Of a stretch of DNA of 64,000 bases, positions 1 to 8,063 are shown piece by piece; within the stretch, counting starts at the first letter, position 1; the number at the start of each line of letters is the position of its first letter. The stretch is from positions 3,224,001 to 3,288,000 of the forward strand of contig OZ245881.1 in NCBI GenBank assembly GCA_965229505.1, read 5' to 3'. Source of the stretch: UBA6059 sp040219045 (GTDB taxonomy: Bacteria > Bacteroidota > Bacteroidia > Cytophagales > Cyclobacteriaceae). The notes beneath the pieces are model-generated. The model was not told the origin of the DNA. It ran no database searches and saw only the letters and a list, made by a program, of their open reading frames with translations. The position numbers and the translations under genes were made by a program.

Positions 1-24
1 AGCCCCGTAGATTAAGTACTTCAT
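1..24 (-). CDS. possible start of a gene running off the left edge
   Basis: An ATG at 24-22 on the minus strand opens a frame reading MKYLIYGA to the window edge. It lies about 40 bases downstream of the TonB receptor stop, in the same direction, so it could be the next gene of that operon. Eight codons are too few to assign a family. The only support is position, orientation and an open frame. Confidence 0.3.
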
Positions 25-64
25 TGCTTTCTCAATTTGATTTTGGCTTGATACAGTCTAGTTG

Positions 65-2473
65 CTAGAAACGAACATTGGCCGAGGCAATAAAGTTAAT
101 TCCTGCTGCTGAGATCCCTGACGAATAGGGCCTATACCTTTGATTGGTGATATTTTCCAGACCAACATTGATCTGTAACTTCTCGATCACCTGATAGGTT
201 GCCTTTACATTAACTGTATACCACGACGGGACAAAGGGTCGACCCTGTTCATCCAAGGCATAAATATCTACTTTGCTTTGCTCAGAAGGGGATAACTCCT
301 CAAATGAAAACGAGCCATTATACTGGACGTTACCTTCTATCCGCAACTTCTCAATGGTATACACCAGCCTGGTAATTCCAAATGTAGGAGCGGCATGTCT
401 CAGTGGCACATACTCGCCCGTTTCCTCATCCTGTTCTTCCCCTTGCTGGATGTTGAGCTTGGAAGTCAAAGTCCAGTTGGGGATTGGCTGCCAATCAAAG
501 CCTAGCTGAAAACCATAAACATTGGCCTTGGCTGCATTCTGGATGGCGAGCACCTTGCTCATCTCCCCATCGTAGAGGATGCTGTCCTGCCCGTTGAGCT
601 GATAGTGTCGGCGGACCATGGCATCAGCGAGCCGTGTGTAGTATGCCGTTCCCTCCAGTTTGAGCTTATCCGCTATTATCTTACTGATCCCAATTTCATA
701 GTTATAAGCGTATTCCGGACTCAGATCGGGGTTAGGAACAATGACCGCACCAGGCTCTGAATCGAAGATTTTACCAATATCATCAATGTTTGGCGCTCTG
801 AATCCGGTAGAGATATTAGCATTGATCTGCCATGTGTCAGCGGGTCGGTATGCCAGCCCAAGGCTACCATTAAACGAACCTGTGTTGATTTTTGCGGTAG
901 TAAATGGAAGAGGGAAAAAAGTCTGGTCGAATGTGCTGCTTGAGTTGATATGACTATAGCGTAAGCCCGCTTGTAAAGTCGCTTTTCTGGAGGCCCTATA
1001 GCGGTAGTTGACATAGGCAGCATACGCATTCCATCTCGAGCCGTCGGGGTATCTGGTGCTGGTAGGTTCTTCCGTACCCGAAATGATATCTCGAATGATC
1101 CCGGAAGAGTTCACCAGATTAGTGACCGCCTCAGCACCATAATAGAGTGACTGTCGATCGCTAATTTGCTTGTCCAGATCAAGATTGAAAGTGAGGGCAT
1201 TGACTTGTTCTTCTCTCATTCTGAGCTCGTCACTACCAAACTTTCGGTCATTGCGACTTTCCTGAAAATACTGATGAGCAATGATCAACCGGGCATTGTC
1301 GTACAGCTTTGAATTGGGACTGTGGGTAATTTTGAGATTGTTCATCATCCAGACCTGTGGGCCATAATACCACTCTGCGGAGCTGAGTGTCCCTTCACTG
1401 TACTCGACCAGCCGATCATATCTAGGCACATCGCCGGTGGCTGAGTAGTAAAACCCATACTGGATGTCCAACTCCTCACTTGGCTTGAATCGTATTTTCT
1501 GCATCAGACTAATTTGCCCGTAACCAGTTGGAACTTGCTTTTCAGGGTCTGGATTGGCAACTACAACATCCTGGCCATTCCGGGTACGGACGTACTCAGG
1601 CCTAAGGTAGTCATCAAGGCCATGGGCGCCCATTTTTAAGTCGTCAAAGTCCGAACGACTTATACTGGTTACAAAACCCCATTTTCCTTTTCCATAACTC
1701 AGATCTAAATGGCCGGTTTGCTCATTGTTTGCGCTGGCATACCGAAAGACGGCATTTCCCGATAGGGAGGCTGGATCGCCCTGGCCAACACTCGGGGTGG
1801 AGGTGTGGAAGTCCATCACCCCGCCGATAGCATCACTGCCGTACATGACCGATCCCGGCCCAAAGAGTACTTCCGTCTCCTCAAGTGTAAATGGGTCGAT
1901 CGAGATCACGTTTTGAAGGTTGCCGCTTCGGAAGATGGCGTTGTTCATCCGTACACCATCTACGGCGATGAGTAGGCGATTGGTGGAGAACCCTCTGATC
2001 ATCGGACTTCCCCCACCCAGTTGACTTTTCTGAACGTAAACTTCTCCAGATATAGCCAGCATATCTGCAGCTGTCTGTGGGTTTTGTAAAGCCACATCGG
2101 CCGGTTTGATTTTGGAGATATGCACGGGTATCTCGCGGGAGTCCTGCTCCCAGCGATTGGCAGAGATCACCAATTCATCGAGAGAAATGAGTGTTTCCTC
2201 CATGCTCAGTTGGAAATCATTGGCAACAAATTCCTGATAAGAAATCTCAATAGGTTTATAGCCGATCGATTGTACGCTGATCTTTTGGGAGCCTTTTAGC
2301 GAAGAGATGTCCGCTTGTCCTTTGGAATCGGTGACAAAGATCCCCTTGGGAGTATCGCTCATCAGTATTACGAATTCCAGTGGCTTGGCACTCAATTCAT
2401 CACGTATGGTAACGATTTGCGCCATAGCAGAATGGGCAAAATTCACCATACATAGAAATATTAATATTCTCAT
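65..2473 (-). CDS. TonB-dependent outer-membrane receptor, haem/haemoglobin-type plug
   Basis: An 802-residue outer-membrane active transporter energised by TonB-ExbBD. A signal peptide (about 1-18, cut after AMA) is followed by a carboxypeptidase-regulatory-like Ig domain (about 20-90). The plug (about 105-225) carries GGGSPMIRGFSTNRLLIAVD and the stretch RMNNAIFRSGNLQNVISID, typical of the haemoglobin/transferrin/haem receptor group. A long beta-barrel ends in Phe (ANVRF), as outer-membrane proteins do. Length is normal for the family. The small membrane protein at 2570-3091 lies just upstream in the same direction, a frequent pairing in Bacteroidota. The real substrate (haem, siderophore or other) cannot be read from sequence. 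No Fur box or riboswitch was recognised in the 96-bp gap before it. Confidence 0.9.
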   Translation of the reverse strand: MRILIFLCMVNFAHSAMAQIVTIRDELSAKPLEFVILMSDTPKGIFVTDSKGQADISSLKGSQKISVQSIGYKPIEISYQEFVANDFQLSMEETLISLDELVISANRWEQDSREIPVHISKIKPADVALQNPQTAADMLAISGEVYVQKSQLGGGSPMIRGFSTNRLLIAVDGVRMNNAIFRSGNLQNVISIDPFTLEETEVLFGPGSVMYGSDAIGGVMDFHTSTPSVGQGDPASLSGNAVFRYASANNEQTGHLDLSYGKGKWGFVTSISRSDFDDLKMGAHGLDDYLRPEYVRTRNGQDVVVANPDPEKQVPTGYGQISLMQKIRFKPSEELDIQYGFYYSATGDVPRYDRLVEYSEGTLSSAEWYYGPQVWMMNNLKITHSPNSKLYDNARLIIAHQYFQESRNDRKFGSDELRMREEQVNALTFNLDLDKQISDRQSLYYGAEAVTNLVNSSGIIRDIISGTEEPTSTRYPDGSRWNAYAAYVNYRYRASRKATLQAGLRYSHINSSSTFDQTFFPLPFTTAKINTGSFNGSLGLAYRPADTWQINANISTGFRAPNIDDIGKIFDSEPGAVIVPNPDLSPEYAYNYEIGISKIIADKLKLEGTAYYTRLADAMVRRHYQLNGQDSILYDGEMSKVLAIQNAAKANVYGFQLGFDWQPIPNWTLTSKLNIQQGEEQDEETGEYVPLRHAAPTFGITRLVYTIEKLRIEGNVQYNGSFSFEELSPSEQSKVDIYALDEQGRPFVPSWYTVNVKATYQVIEKLQINVGLENITNQRYRPYSSGISAAGINFIASANVRF

Positions 2474-2569
2474 TGTCAGTTAGTTAATATTAACAAGAAT
2501 TTGAAAGCATGCAGTCTTGTGCCAAGAGTGAACCTCGGCTGACTGCTACTTTACGGAGTTAATATGGTC

Positions 2570-3091
2570 TCAACTGATTTGTGGGGGAGGCGTATCTGGC
2601 TGATAGGCTATATGCTGTAGTTGGCAGGATAGCGGTGCACTGAAATTTTGTACTAAAGAATATGGACTCTGTAGGGGTACTGATGGATCGGAGTTGAGGT
2701 ATGTCCCAAATAGCCACTCTATGCTGGTGGTAAAGGACATGTGACGCTCATCATCCGGTTGTGACTGCAAGTAGCTTTCCCAGAAAGCCAGGAGCTCAGT
2801 CTCATCTTGATCCTGATAGCAGTAGTACCAGGTGATTCCATCATGTTGTTCGGTATAGACGATATCAAACATGATTCCGTTCCATTGAAATTCATCATCC
2901 TCAGTCCAGATCATCGAACTTGCTTCATTGGACTTGATAATGATAAGCTGGTCACTCGTCAGGCCCTTATTAATTTCTTCGTGAGCGGCATGCTTCAACC
3001 GATACTGTAACCCCTTGATCAATAGGTATGACCCTCCTGACTGGATGATCAGGATTAAAACCAGCGATATGGAGGCGAATGCGCGTGCCAC
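2570..3091 (-). CDS. small membrane-anchored protein of a TonB-receptor-associated family
   Basis: 173 residues with one N-terminal hydrophobic segment (about 5-25), a soluble extracytoplasmic body with a middle segment FQWNGIMFDIV...GITWYYCYQDQDE, and a proline-rich end (TPPPQIS). This layout (single N-terminal helix, 'NGxMYDIV...YYYCxxDxxE' core, PPP tail) is one I associate with uncharacterised Bacteroidota proteins encoded directly upstream of TonB receptors, as here. The function is unknown. A role in metal or haem sensing or receptor assembly would be inference from context only. The 97-bp gap to the receptor could still be co-transcribed. Confidence 0.7.
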   Translation of the reverse strand: MARAFASISLVLILIIQSGGSYLLIKGLQYRLKHAAHEEINKGLTSDQLIIIKSNEASSMIWTEDDEFQWNGIMFDIVYTEQHDGITWYYCYQDQDETELLAFWESYLQSQPDDERHMSFTTSIEWLFGTYLNSDPSVPLQSPYSLVQNFSAPLSCQLQHIAYQPDTPPPQIS

Positions 3092-3183
3092 TTATTCAAA
3101 GCTAGGGCTTTATTATACCAGTTAAAAGACTGTTTGACGACCCTGATATAGTGTATTCGAGTGGTGAAAAACGGGGAAGAGGG

Positions 3184-3819
3184 TTATCCTCCTGCAAAAT
3201 TTTCCAAATCACTGAGCGCATCTCTGTAGTAGTTGACCTCTTCGATGAAGTCCACCACGGGCTCATCTATCCTGGGTCTGTGCACTTTCATATAAATATT
3301 GTACTCCCTGCGCTTCCAGCTCAGTTGATACTGATTGAGGTCGGGATTGAGCCGATACCACCCATTTTCCTTGGTGACTACTTTGGCGGTCTTCATCATC
3401 ACACTATTCGAGTCGTTTAGCGCCCTAATGCTAAACTTACCAAGAGAATTGATCAGTCTGTTGCTGATGTTAGTCTCTAGTCTGTAGCTGCTTTTTGCTA
3501 ACACGCTATCAATGAAATACAGCGTCACTTGCTCGACAGGCGAACCGAACAAGTTCATATTCGGTCGTTTGACAATGTAAAAGTGAGCCCGCTCGCTAAA
3601 GAACTCTCCGTGCAGTTGTGAGAAGTCAAGCGGAAGATCATCCAAGCTGGCATTGAGTGGAAATACTAGTGCCCTTTGATTGTCTTTAATGGTACTCTTG
3701 ATTGAGTCGGAGATTTCTTTACTCTTATCAGAAACAGGTGCTTTTTCGTCACAGGAAATAATGCTCACTAGCAATAGCAACAAAAATGAGGAGAAGAGTG
3801 AATTAGTGGAAATAGACAA
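3184..3819 (-). CDS. hypothetical lipoprotein
   Basis: 211 residues. The N terminus is a type II signal peptide ending in a lipobox (LLVSIISC), with the lipidated Cys near residue 23 followed by Asp-Glu-Lys. A Ser/Lys-rich linker follows, then an alpha/beta-looking body with segments such as AHFYIVKRPNMNLFGSPVEQ and YNIYMKVHRPRIDEP. I do not recognise a family. It stands alone between the TonB locus and the arsI-like region, transcribed leftward. The start is the first ATG giving an intact signal peptide. Confidence 0.7.
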   Translation of the reverse strand: MSISTNSLFSSFLLLLLVSIISCDEKAPVSDKSKEISDSIKSTIKDNQRALVFPLNASLDDLPLDFSQLHGEFFSERAHFYIVKRPNMNLFGSPVEQVTLYFIDSVLAKSSYRLETNISNRLINSLGKFSIRALNDSNSVMMKTAKVVTKENGWYRLNPDLNQYQLSWKRREYNIYMKVHRPRIDEPVVDFIEEVNYYRDALSDLENFAGG

Positions 3820-3895
3820 TGTATCAACCCTAACAGTGAAACAATACTATTAAATATAGTGGATTGTATTGTATTGGAAATTATGCAAACTCAAT

Positions 3896-3928
3896 AAAAA
3901 AGCATCCCTGATCCTACACAGGGATGCT
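3896..3928 (-). terminator. intrinsic terminator of the micro-protein transcript
   Basis: A perfect 10-bp inverted repeat (AGCATCCCTG 3901-3910 with CAGGGATGCT 3919-3928, 8-nt loop) is followed on the minus strand by a T-run (3896-3900). It starts 3 bases after the stop of the 30-codon reading frame at 3932-4024, so it terminates a very short leftward transcript. Confidence 0.8.
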
Positions 3929-3931
3929 ATA

Positions 3932-4024
3932 TCACGAAACTATGGACATGACAATACCTACAATCAACAGAAGCAAGATGAGCACGTCAAGTAGGTTTAC
4001 ACCTTTCCAAATACTAAACTTCAC
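3932..4024 (-). CDS. putative 30-residue single-helix membrane micro-protein
   Basis: A GTG-started frame encodes 30 residues: a short basic N terminus (VKFSIWKGVN), then one hydrophobic helix of about 18 residues (LLDVLILLLLIVGIVMSIVS). CTG at 4033 is the only other candidate start, since an in-frame TAG lies just upstream. A strong intrinsic terminator follows the stop within 3 bases, which argues for a dedicated small transcript. Nothing is known of the function. It resembles regulatory or stress micro-proteins only in general form. It could be a chance frame inside a small RNA. Confidence 0.45.
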   Translation of the reverse strand: MKFSIWKGVNLLDVLILLLLIVGIVMSIVS

Positions 4025-4078
4025 AGTTATCAGTTTACGCTAAACTAATATTGGGGTAACAAATTATTAACATGATGT

Positions 4079-4114
4079 ATGTTAAGTTTTGACTGTCAAT
4101 GGAAAACTTAACAT
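4079..4114. promoter_or_regulatory. 12-bp dyad (possible operator or leader hairpin) upstream of arsI-like gene
   Basis: ATGTTAAGTTTT (4079-4090) and AAAACTTAACAT (4103-4114) form a perfect 12-bp inverted repeat around 12 bases. No T-run follows on either strand, so it is not a standard terminator. It lies 158 bp before the arsI-like start at 4272, and 55 bp before the micro-protein frame on the other strand. An operator for a dimeric regulator is one reading. The rest of 3820-4271 contains a purine-rich AAGGAGG at 4162-4168 and nothing else that I recognise. Confidence 0.4.
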
Positions 4115-4271
4115 TGGACAGCTATAAGAGTCTAAAAATCAATTGTTTAAATATTATCTGTAAGGAGGAGAAACCATTGATTGTATTGATATTTTCGATT
4201 CTGAAAATAAAGTGAGACTTTGGTTGCGTCTTTTTGGCGCTGGCCCGTCATTGATAAAACAAACCGATATT

Positions 4272-4703
4272 ATGAAGACGATACACATCAATTTGAAAGT
4301 CAAAGAACTTGAAAAGTCAATTTCATTTTACAATGAGCTCTTTGGGGCTAAGCCCACTACCGTGAAATCAGACTATGCCAAGTGGCAGCTGGATGACCCA
4401 CAAGTCAACTTCTCGCTATCAAAAAGTGCAGATCAGGCTGGCCTCAATCACCTGGGGATACAGGTAGATTCCTCAGAGGAACTGCACAAGGTCTATGATA
4501 ATATTGAGCGGTCTAAAGGCAAAGTAATGGAGGAAGGCCATACGGTCTGCTGCTACTCTCAATCTGAGAAGAGTTGGGTGGAGGATCCGCAAGGAATTCT
4601 TTGGGAGGCATTTCATAGCTATGGCACCTCTGAAGTCAATAAGGTGGCCGTAGCTGCTGAAGATGAAGGCAACTGCTGCGCTCCAGACTGCTGTGCATCA
4701 TGA
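4272..4703 (+). CDS. arsI: ArsI/CadI-like vicinal-oxygen-chelate protein
   Basis: A 143-residue glyoxalase-fold protein. The start was taken at ATG 4272 because MKTIHINLKV is the usual first beta-strand of the fold. The frame stays open upstream to a GTG at 4212, but those 20 residues are not fold-like. Motifs are the paired beta-alpha-beta modules, LNHLGIQV with the metal-ligand His, and the vicinal thiols HTVCCYSQ followed by WVEDPQGILWEAF, the hallmark of the ArsI/CadI group. ArsI members cleave the C-As bond of trivalent organoarsenicals. CadI members are cadmium-induced. The C terminus carries an extra Cys cluster (NCCAPDCC). It overlaps the sigma-factor gene by 4 bases (ATGA), implying translational coupling. 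No arsR, arsC or ACR3 is adjacent. Confidence 0.75.
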   Translation: MKTIHINLKVKELEKSISFYNELFGAKPTTVKSDYAKWQLDDPQVNFSLSKSADQAGLNHLGIQVDSSEELHKVYDNIERSKGKVMEEGHTVCCYSQSEKSWVEDPQGILWEAFHSYGTSEVNKVAVAAEDEGNCCAPDCCAS

Positions 4704-5248
4704 AGCCCGAGTGCGCCAAAGTAGCTCCGGTTTTTCTGGATTATAAAGAACACCTGCGCAGGTATATCCTGAGCAGGGTTCGTGACAATGGCCTGGCCGA
4801 GGAAATACTTAGCCAGGTCATGCTCAAAATCTATGATAGCTGCGACAAACTGGAAGGAGTGAAGAACACACAGGCCTGGATGGTGACGATAGCCCGAAAT
4901 GCTGTGATGGATCACTTCCGCATGGAAACAAAAACTGTTGAAATGGGCAATCAGGAGACAACCATGACTACTAATCCTACTGCTACCCTTGAGAAATCTC
5001 TTGCTGAGTGTGTAGAGCCCATGATCATGCGCCTACCGGAAATCTATCGCGATCCGCTGCTCGCACATGAGCTTAAAGGGATAAGTCAAAAGGCGCTGGC
5101 TGCCCAGTATGAAATGAGCGAATCAGGTATGAAATCAAGAATACAGCGTGGGAGAAAACTACTCAGGGAGGAGTTTTTGGCCTGCTGTCATATCGAAGTG
5201 GGTGCAGACGGCATTGAAGAAGTACTGCCTAAGAAGTCAACCTGCTAG
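4700..5248 (+). CDS. sigZ: ECF-like RNA polymerase sigma factor, SigZ type
   Basis: A 182-residue sigma-70 family protein. Region 2 lies at about residues 10-75 (FLDYKEHLRRYIL, LAEEILSQVMLKIYD, AWMVTIARNAVMDHFR). Region 4 helix-turn-helix lies at about 108-155 (LPEIYRDPLLAHELKGISQK, AAQYEMSESGMKSRIQRGRK). The tail holds Cys-Cys-His (ACCHIEVGADG) and a terminal Cys, typical of the SigZ group. It is coupled to the arsI-like gene by a 4-base overlap, so the pair probably responds to one signal. A thiol or metalloid response is inference from the Cys content of both proteins. No anti-sigma gene is adjacent. Its stop overlaps the convergent gpsA stop. Confidence 0.8.
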   Translation: MKPECAKVAPVFLDYKEHLRRYILSRVRDNGLAEEILSQVMLKIYDSCDKLEGVKNTQAWMVTIARNAVMDHFRMETKTVEMGNQETTMTTNPTATLEKSLAECVEPMIMRLPEIYRDPLLAHELKGISQKALAAQYEMSESGMKSRIQRGRKLLREEFLACCHIEVGADGIEEVLPKKSTC

Positions 5249-6285
5249 ATAAAATCGATCTCGGCCCTAAAAGGAAACTTCATAAAATAGGATGCCGCAT
5301 CCTGAACAGTCATTTCCCCATGTATGATATTGTGGAGGGTTTCCGTGATCGGCACGCGAATTTTGTAATAGCTACTCAGACTTTTGATGATCTCGATAGA
5401 GTTGATACCCTCTGCAGTTTCCTCCAGACTTTTTGAGATCTGATCCATGGTTTCACCCTTGGCCAGACGGAAACCTACGCTATAGTTGCGGCTCAACGGA
5501 CTTGAGCAAGTTGCAATAAGGTCCCCTATACCTGCCAGACCCAAAAAAGCGTGAACATTGCCCCCCAGCACTTTGCCAATGTGGATCATCTCTACCATGC
5601 CGCGACTGATGAGTAGCGCTTTGGAGTTCTCACCGAGACCTAAGCCCGCAATCATTCCCGCACCCACGGCTATGATGTTCTTTAGGACGCCACAAAGCTC
5701 GATACCGATCAGATCATTACTTCCGTAAATCAGGAAGTGATCATTTTTGAGCAGTTTTTGGCCGGTGTTGATCACCTCATCAAAATGACTGGCGACCACA
5801 GATGCTGCGGGCTGTCGTGCGGCCATTTCCCGAGCGAGGTTTGGGCCAGCCAAGGCACCCACCCTTACCACCGAACTCTCTTCAGTGATCACCTCACTCA
5901 TGGTCTTGACATGCTCTCTTGTTAGCGGTGATCTTGAGGTCACTTTATACCCTTCCGGTAGGTTGATGTCTAGTCCCTTCGTACCATGGATTAGTACGTG
6001 ATAAGGACGGAGGTGTGGGGCCAGGTTTTTTATCATCGCCCTGAAATTGGCAGATGGTACAATCGGAAATATGACATTACAACTATTGCCAATCTGCTCC
6101 AGATCATGAATGGCTGTCACGCGATCATGAATATCCTGACCTACATTCTTTCTGTTTTTATTGATTTCCTCTACTACCGATAATGTCCGCGAGTAGAGCA
6201 GTACGTCATTATTTTCCGCCAGTATATTGGCGATAGCTGTGCCGAAGCTCCCTGCTCCAATGACCCCTATCGGATTATTTGACAT
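5245..6285 (-). CDS. gpsA: NAD(P)H-dependent glycerol-3-phosphate dehydrogenase
   Basis: Reduces dihydroxyacetone phosphate to sn-glycerol-3-phosphate for phospholipid synthesis, in the cytosol. The N-terminal Rossmann motif is GVIGAGSFGTAIA. The catalytic Lys lies in CGVLKNIIAVGAGM, and the C-terminal helical domain has the substrate-binding segment around LAGIGDLIATCSSPLSRN. I chose the ATG at 6285 (MSNNPIG), which puts the Rossmann motif near the N terminus as is usual. ATG 6300 adds five residues and is equally open. It overlaps the end of the upstream acyltransferase gene (stop at 6275), so the two are one operon and supply consecutive steps: glycerol-3-phosphate and its acylation. Confidence 0.93.
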   Translation of the reverse strand: MSNNPIGVIGAGSFGTAIANILAENNDVLLYSRTLSVVEEINKNRKNVGQDIHDRVTAIHDLEQIGNSCNVIFPIVPSANFRAMIKNLAPHLRPYHVLIHGTKGLDINLPEGYKVTSRSPLTREHVKTMSEVITEESSVVRVGALAGPNLAREMAARQPAASVVASHFDEVINTGQKLLKNDHFLIYGSNDLIGIELCGVLKNIIAVGAGMIAGLGLGENSKALLISRGMVEMIHIGKVLGGNVHAFLGLAGIGDLIATCSSPLSRNYSVGFRLAKGETMDQISKSLEETAEGINSIEIIKSLSSYYKIRVPITETLHNIIHGEMTVQDAASYFMKFPFRAEIDFI

Positions 6286-7978
6286 GTTTTTCAAGGCCAT
6301 AGCCGTTGAGTCTGTTATGATAATAGTAGATCTTGTTCATATCCAGTATGGCGATCTTACCATCTTTTCTTCTTACCAGCGGGCGTGTGGCATGGTAGAG
6401 ACCGACATTGTCAAGACCATGTTTAATTACCGTATCTATGTCACCCTCAAGGTGCTCAGCGGTACCTATCAAGCCTTTCTTTTTTAGTTTGAAGATCTTT
6501 TTCCTCAATTTCATGAAAGTCTTGAGGAAACCATCATAGTCGAGGACTAAATCTTCCTCAGGTAATCGCAGCAACGTGTAAAGATCGAGTTTACTATTCT
6601 TCACCCTCAGGAGCTCAAATGCGGTAAATGCTACCAAATGGCTTGCAAAGACGCGGTTGTTAATATGGTACTCCTCTACAATGCGCTTTCCCAAAATCCT
6701 CACATACTCTTCTTCTCTTTGAAGGTCAACTGTGACCTTACCTTGAGATATGAAGTAGTCTCTGGTTTCAATCGGCTGCTCATTCTTGTCCAGACTAATA
6801 CCTTCTTCATTGACTGGGTTGCCCAGGATATCGATAGGCTTACCAATGGTCACCGAGATGTCCGATCCTTTGGTGAAGAATTTTAGCAGGAAGGTGAAAA
6901 TTTTATAAGAGCTCGTGTATTCGTCACTCTCTACATAGTAGCGTTCCTGGCCTTGGGCTTTCAGGTAATCACTGATAAGGCCGGGTGCTTCAAGTACAAA
7001 GTTGTAGTTCAGCACTACAGGGACGATGAATATCTTTTGTGGATTGGAATTGTCTTTTTCGGCCTGCTGATAGAGGAAGCGTTGAGATTCCACAGTGGTA
7101 CTCAGCAGTCCGAGCTTGAGACTCTTCTCTATATTTCCTGACCGGGATCGCGTCCCTCCCGGGAAAAACAGGCTATGACAGCCTTTAGAGATAGCCAGCT
7201 TACTGTAGACCTTAAGCGTCTCTAAATAGAGTAAATTCTTTTTTCTTCGATCTACTTTATAAGCCCCCAGGCTATTCATGAAGTAGGCAAAAATTTTGGT
7301 GTTGAAGAGGTTGAGCCCGGCTCCATAAATAAAGGGCGGCAATCCCAAAAACTGAATAACCCATCCGATCAGGACAGAGTCCAGGTTGCTGAAGTGGGTC
7401 GGTACCATCACTACGGTACCTTTTTGCGCTAGCTTCCTCACGTGCTCAGGATAGCCCGTGATGTGTATCTTGTCATCAAGGTCAAGGTTTCCGCGAAATA
7501 CAGCCCATGGCCCTTTGAACCTAGCAGCGTTGAGCAATCGCGCGAAACCCAACGTTACCACTCGCCTTGCAAACCGATAAGAGCTGGGTTTGAAGTTGCC
7601 CGCTATTTCCTCGGCATATCGAGTGACAATCTCACGGAGTATCTTGTCGTGCACACCTCTGGACTCTGATTCCGGTAGTGCTTCCACCTCGATCAGTCGC
7701 TGCTGCACATTCTCCCAGAAGGATTTTTCATCCCTTGGATCGACCCGCCATGGGTTGCGCTTGATACGCATTTTTTCACGATAGACGGTTGTCTCAAGTT
7801 CCTCTTTCAGGGACTTCTTATTCGTGAGGCTATTGATCCTGGCGATACTTTCTTCTGCCACCTCAGAGACAAACTGCTTTCTATTCTTGGCCAACTGTAC
7901 GATTGGCCAATGCTTCGTGCGAGGCAGAATAGGAGGGTACTTTCGCTTTGGGTTTGGGTTGAGGTCTGTAAGCTTCAT
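6275..7978 (-). CDS. glycerol-3-phosphate/1-acylglycerol-3-phosphate acyltransferase, PlsB-like
   Basis: A 567-residue acyltransferase of the PlsC/PlsB superfamily, probably membrane-associated. The HX4D catalytic motif is at about residue 195 (VPTHFSNLDSVLIG). The acceptor-binding motif lies near residue 273 (FFPGGTRSRSG) and a further block is at IFIVPVVLNYNF. The protein is much longer than PlsC (about 250 residues), with a C-terminal helical extension, as in the long Bacteroidota 'glycerol acyltransferase' proteins. It sits directly upstream of and overlaps gpsA, which makes its probable acyl acceptor. A TATTTTTG box lies 26 bp upstream of the start on the minus strand. Confidence 0.8.
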   Translation of the reverse strand: MKLTDLNPNPKRKYPPILPRTKHWPIVQLAKNRKQFVSEVAEESIARINSLTNKKSLKEELETTVYREKMRIKRNPWRVDPRDEKSFWENVQQRLIEVEALPESESRGVHDKILREIVTRYAEEIAGNFKPSSYRFARRVVTLGFARLLNAARFKGPWAVFRGNLDLDDKIHITGYPEHVRKLAQKGTVVMVPTHFSNLDSVLIGWVIQFLGLPPFIYGAGLNLFNTKIFAYFMNSLGAYKVDRRKKNLLYLETLKVYSKLAISKGCHSLFFPGGTRSRSGNIEKSLKLGLLSTTVESQRFLYQQAEKDNSNPQKIFIVPVVLNYNFVLEAPGLISDYLKAQGQERYYVESDEYTSSYKIFTFLLKFFTKGSDISVTIGKPIDILGNPVNEEGISLDKNEQPIETRDYFISQGKVTVDLQREEEYVRILGKRIVEEYHINNRVFASHLVAFTAFELLRVKNSKLDLYTLLRLPEEDLVLDYDGFLKTFMKLRKKIFKLKKKGLIGTAEHLEGDIDTVIKHGLDNVGLYHATRPLVRRKDGKIAILDMNKIYYYHNRLNGYGLEKHVK

Positions 7979-8003
7979 TCACGCGGTTTGTTGCGAGCGG
8001 CAG

Positions 8004-8011
8004 CAAAAATA
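8004..8011 (-). promoter_or_regulatory. -7 promoter element of the acyltransferase-gpsA operon
   Basis: The minus strand reads TATTTTTG here, matching the Bacteroidota -7 consensus TAnnTTTG, 26 bp upstream of the ATG at 7978. No clear TTTG -33 element is present at the expected distance, so the assignment rests on the -7 box and position. Confidence 0.4.
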
Positions 8012-8063
8012 CGGAAAAGGTTTTTAATCCACTTTTGATTTGACAGACGGCTTATCACAATCG

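Noticed and set aside
4162..4215. Twelve-codon leader ORF (TTG 4177 to TGA 4213) behind an AAGGAGG
   Set aside because: Shine-Dalgarno sites are little used in this phylum, and nothing else supports translation. An ATT at 4176 in the arsI-like frame was also rejected because the added residues do not belong to the fold.
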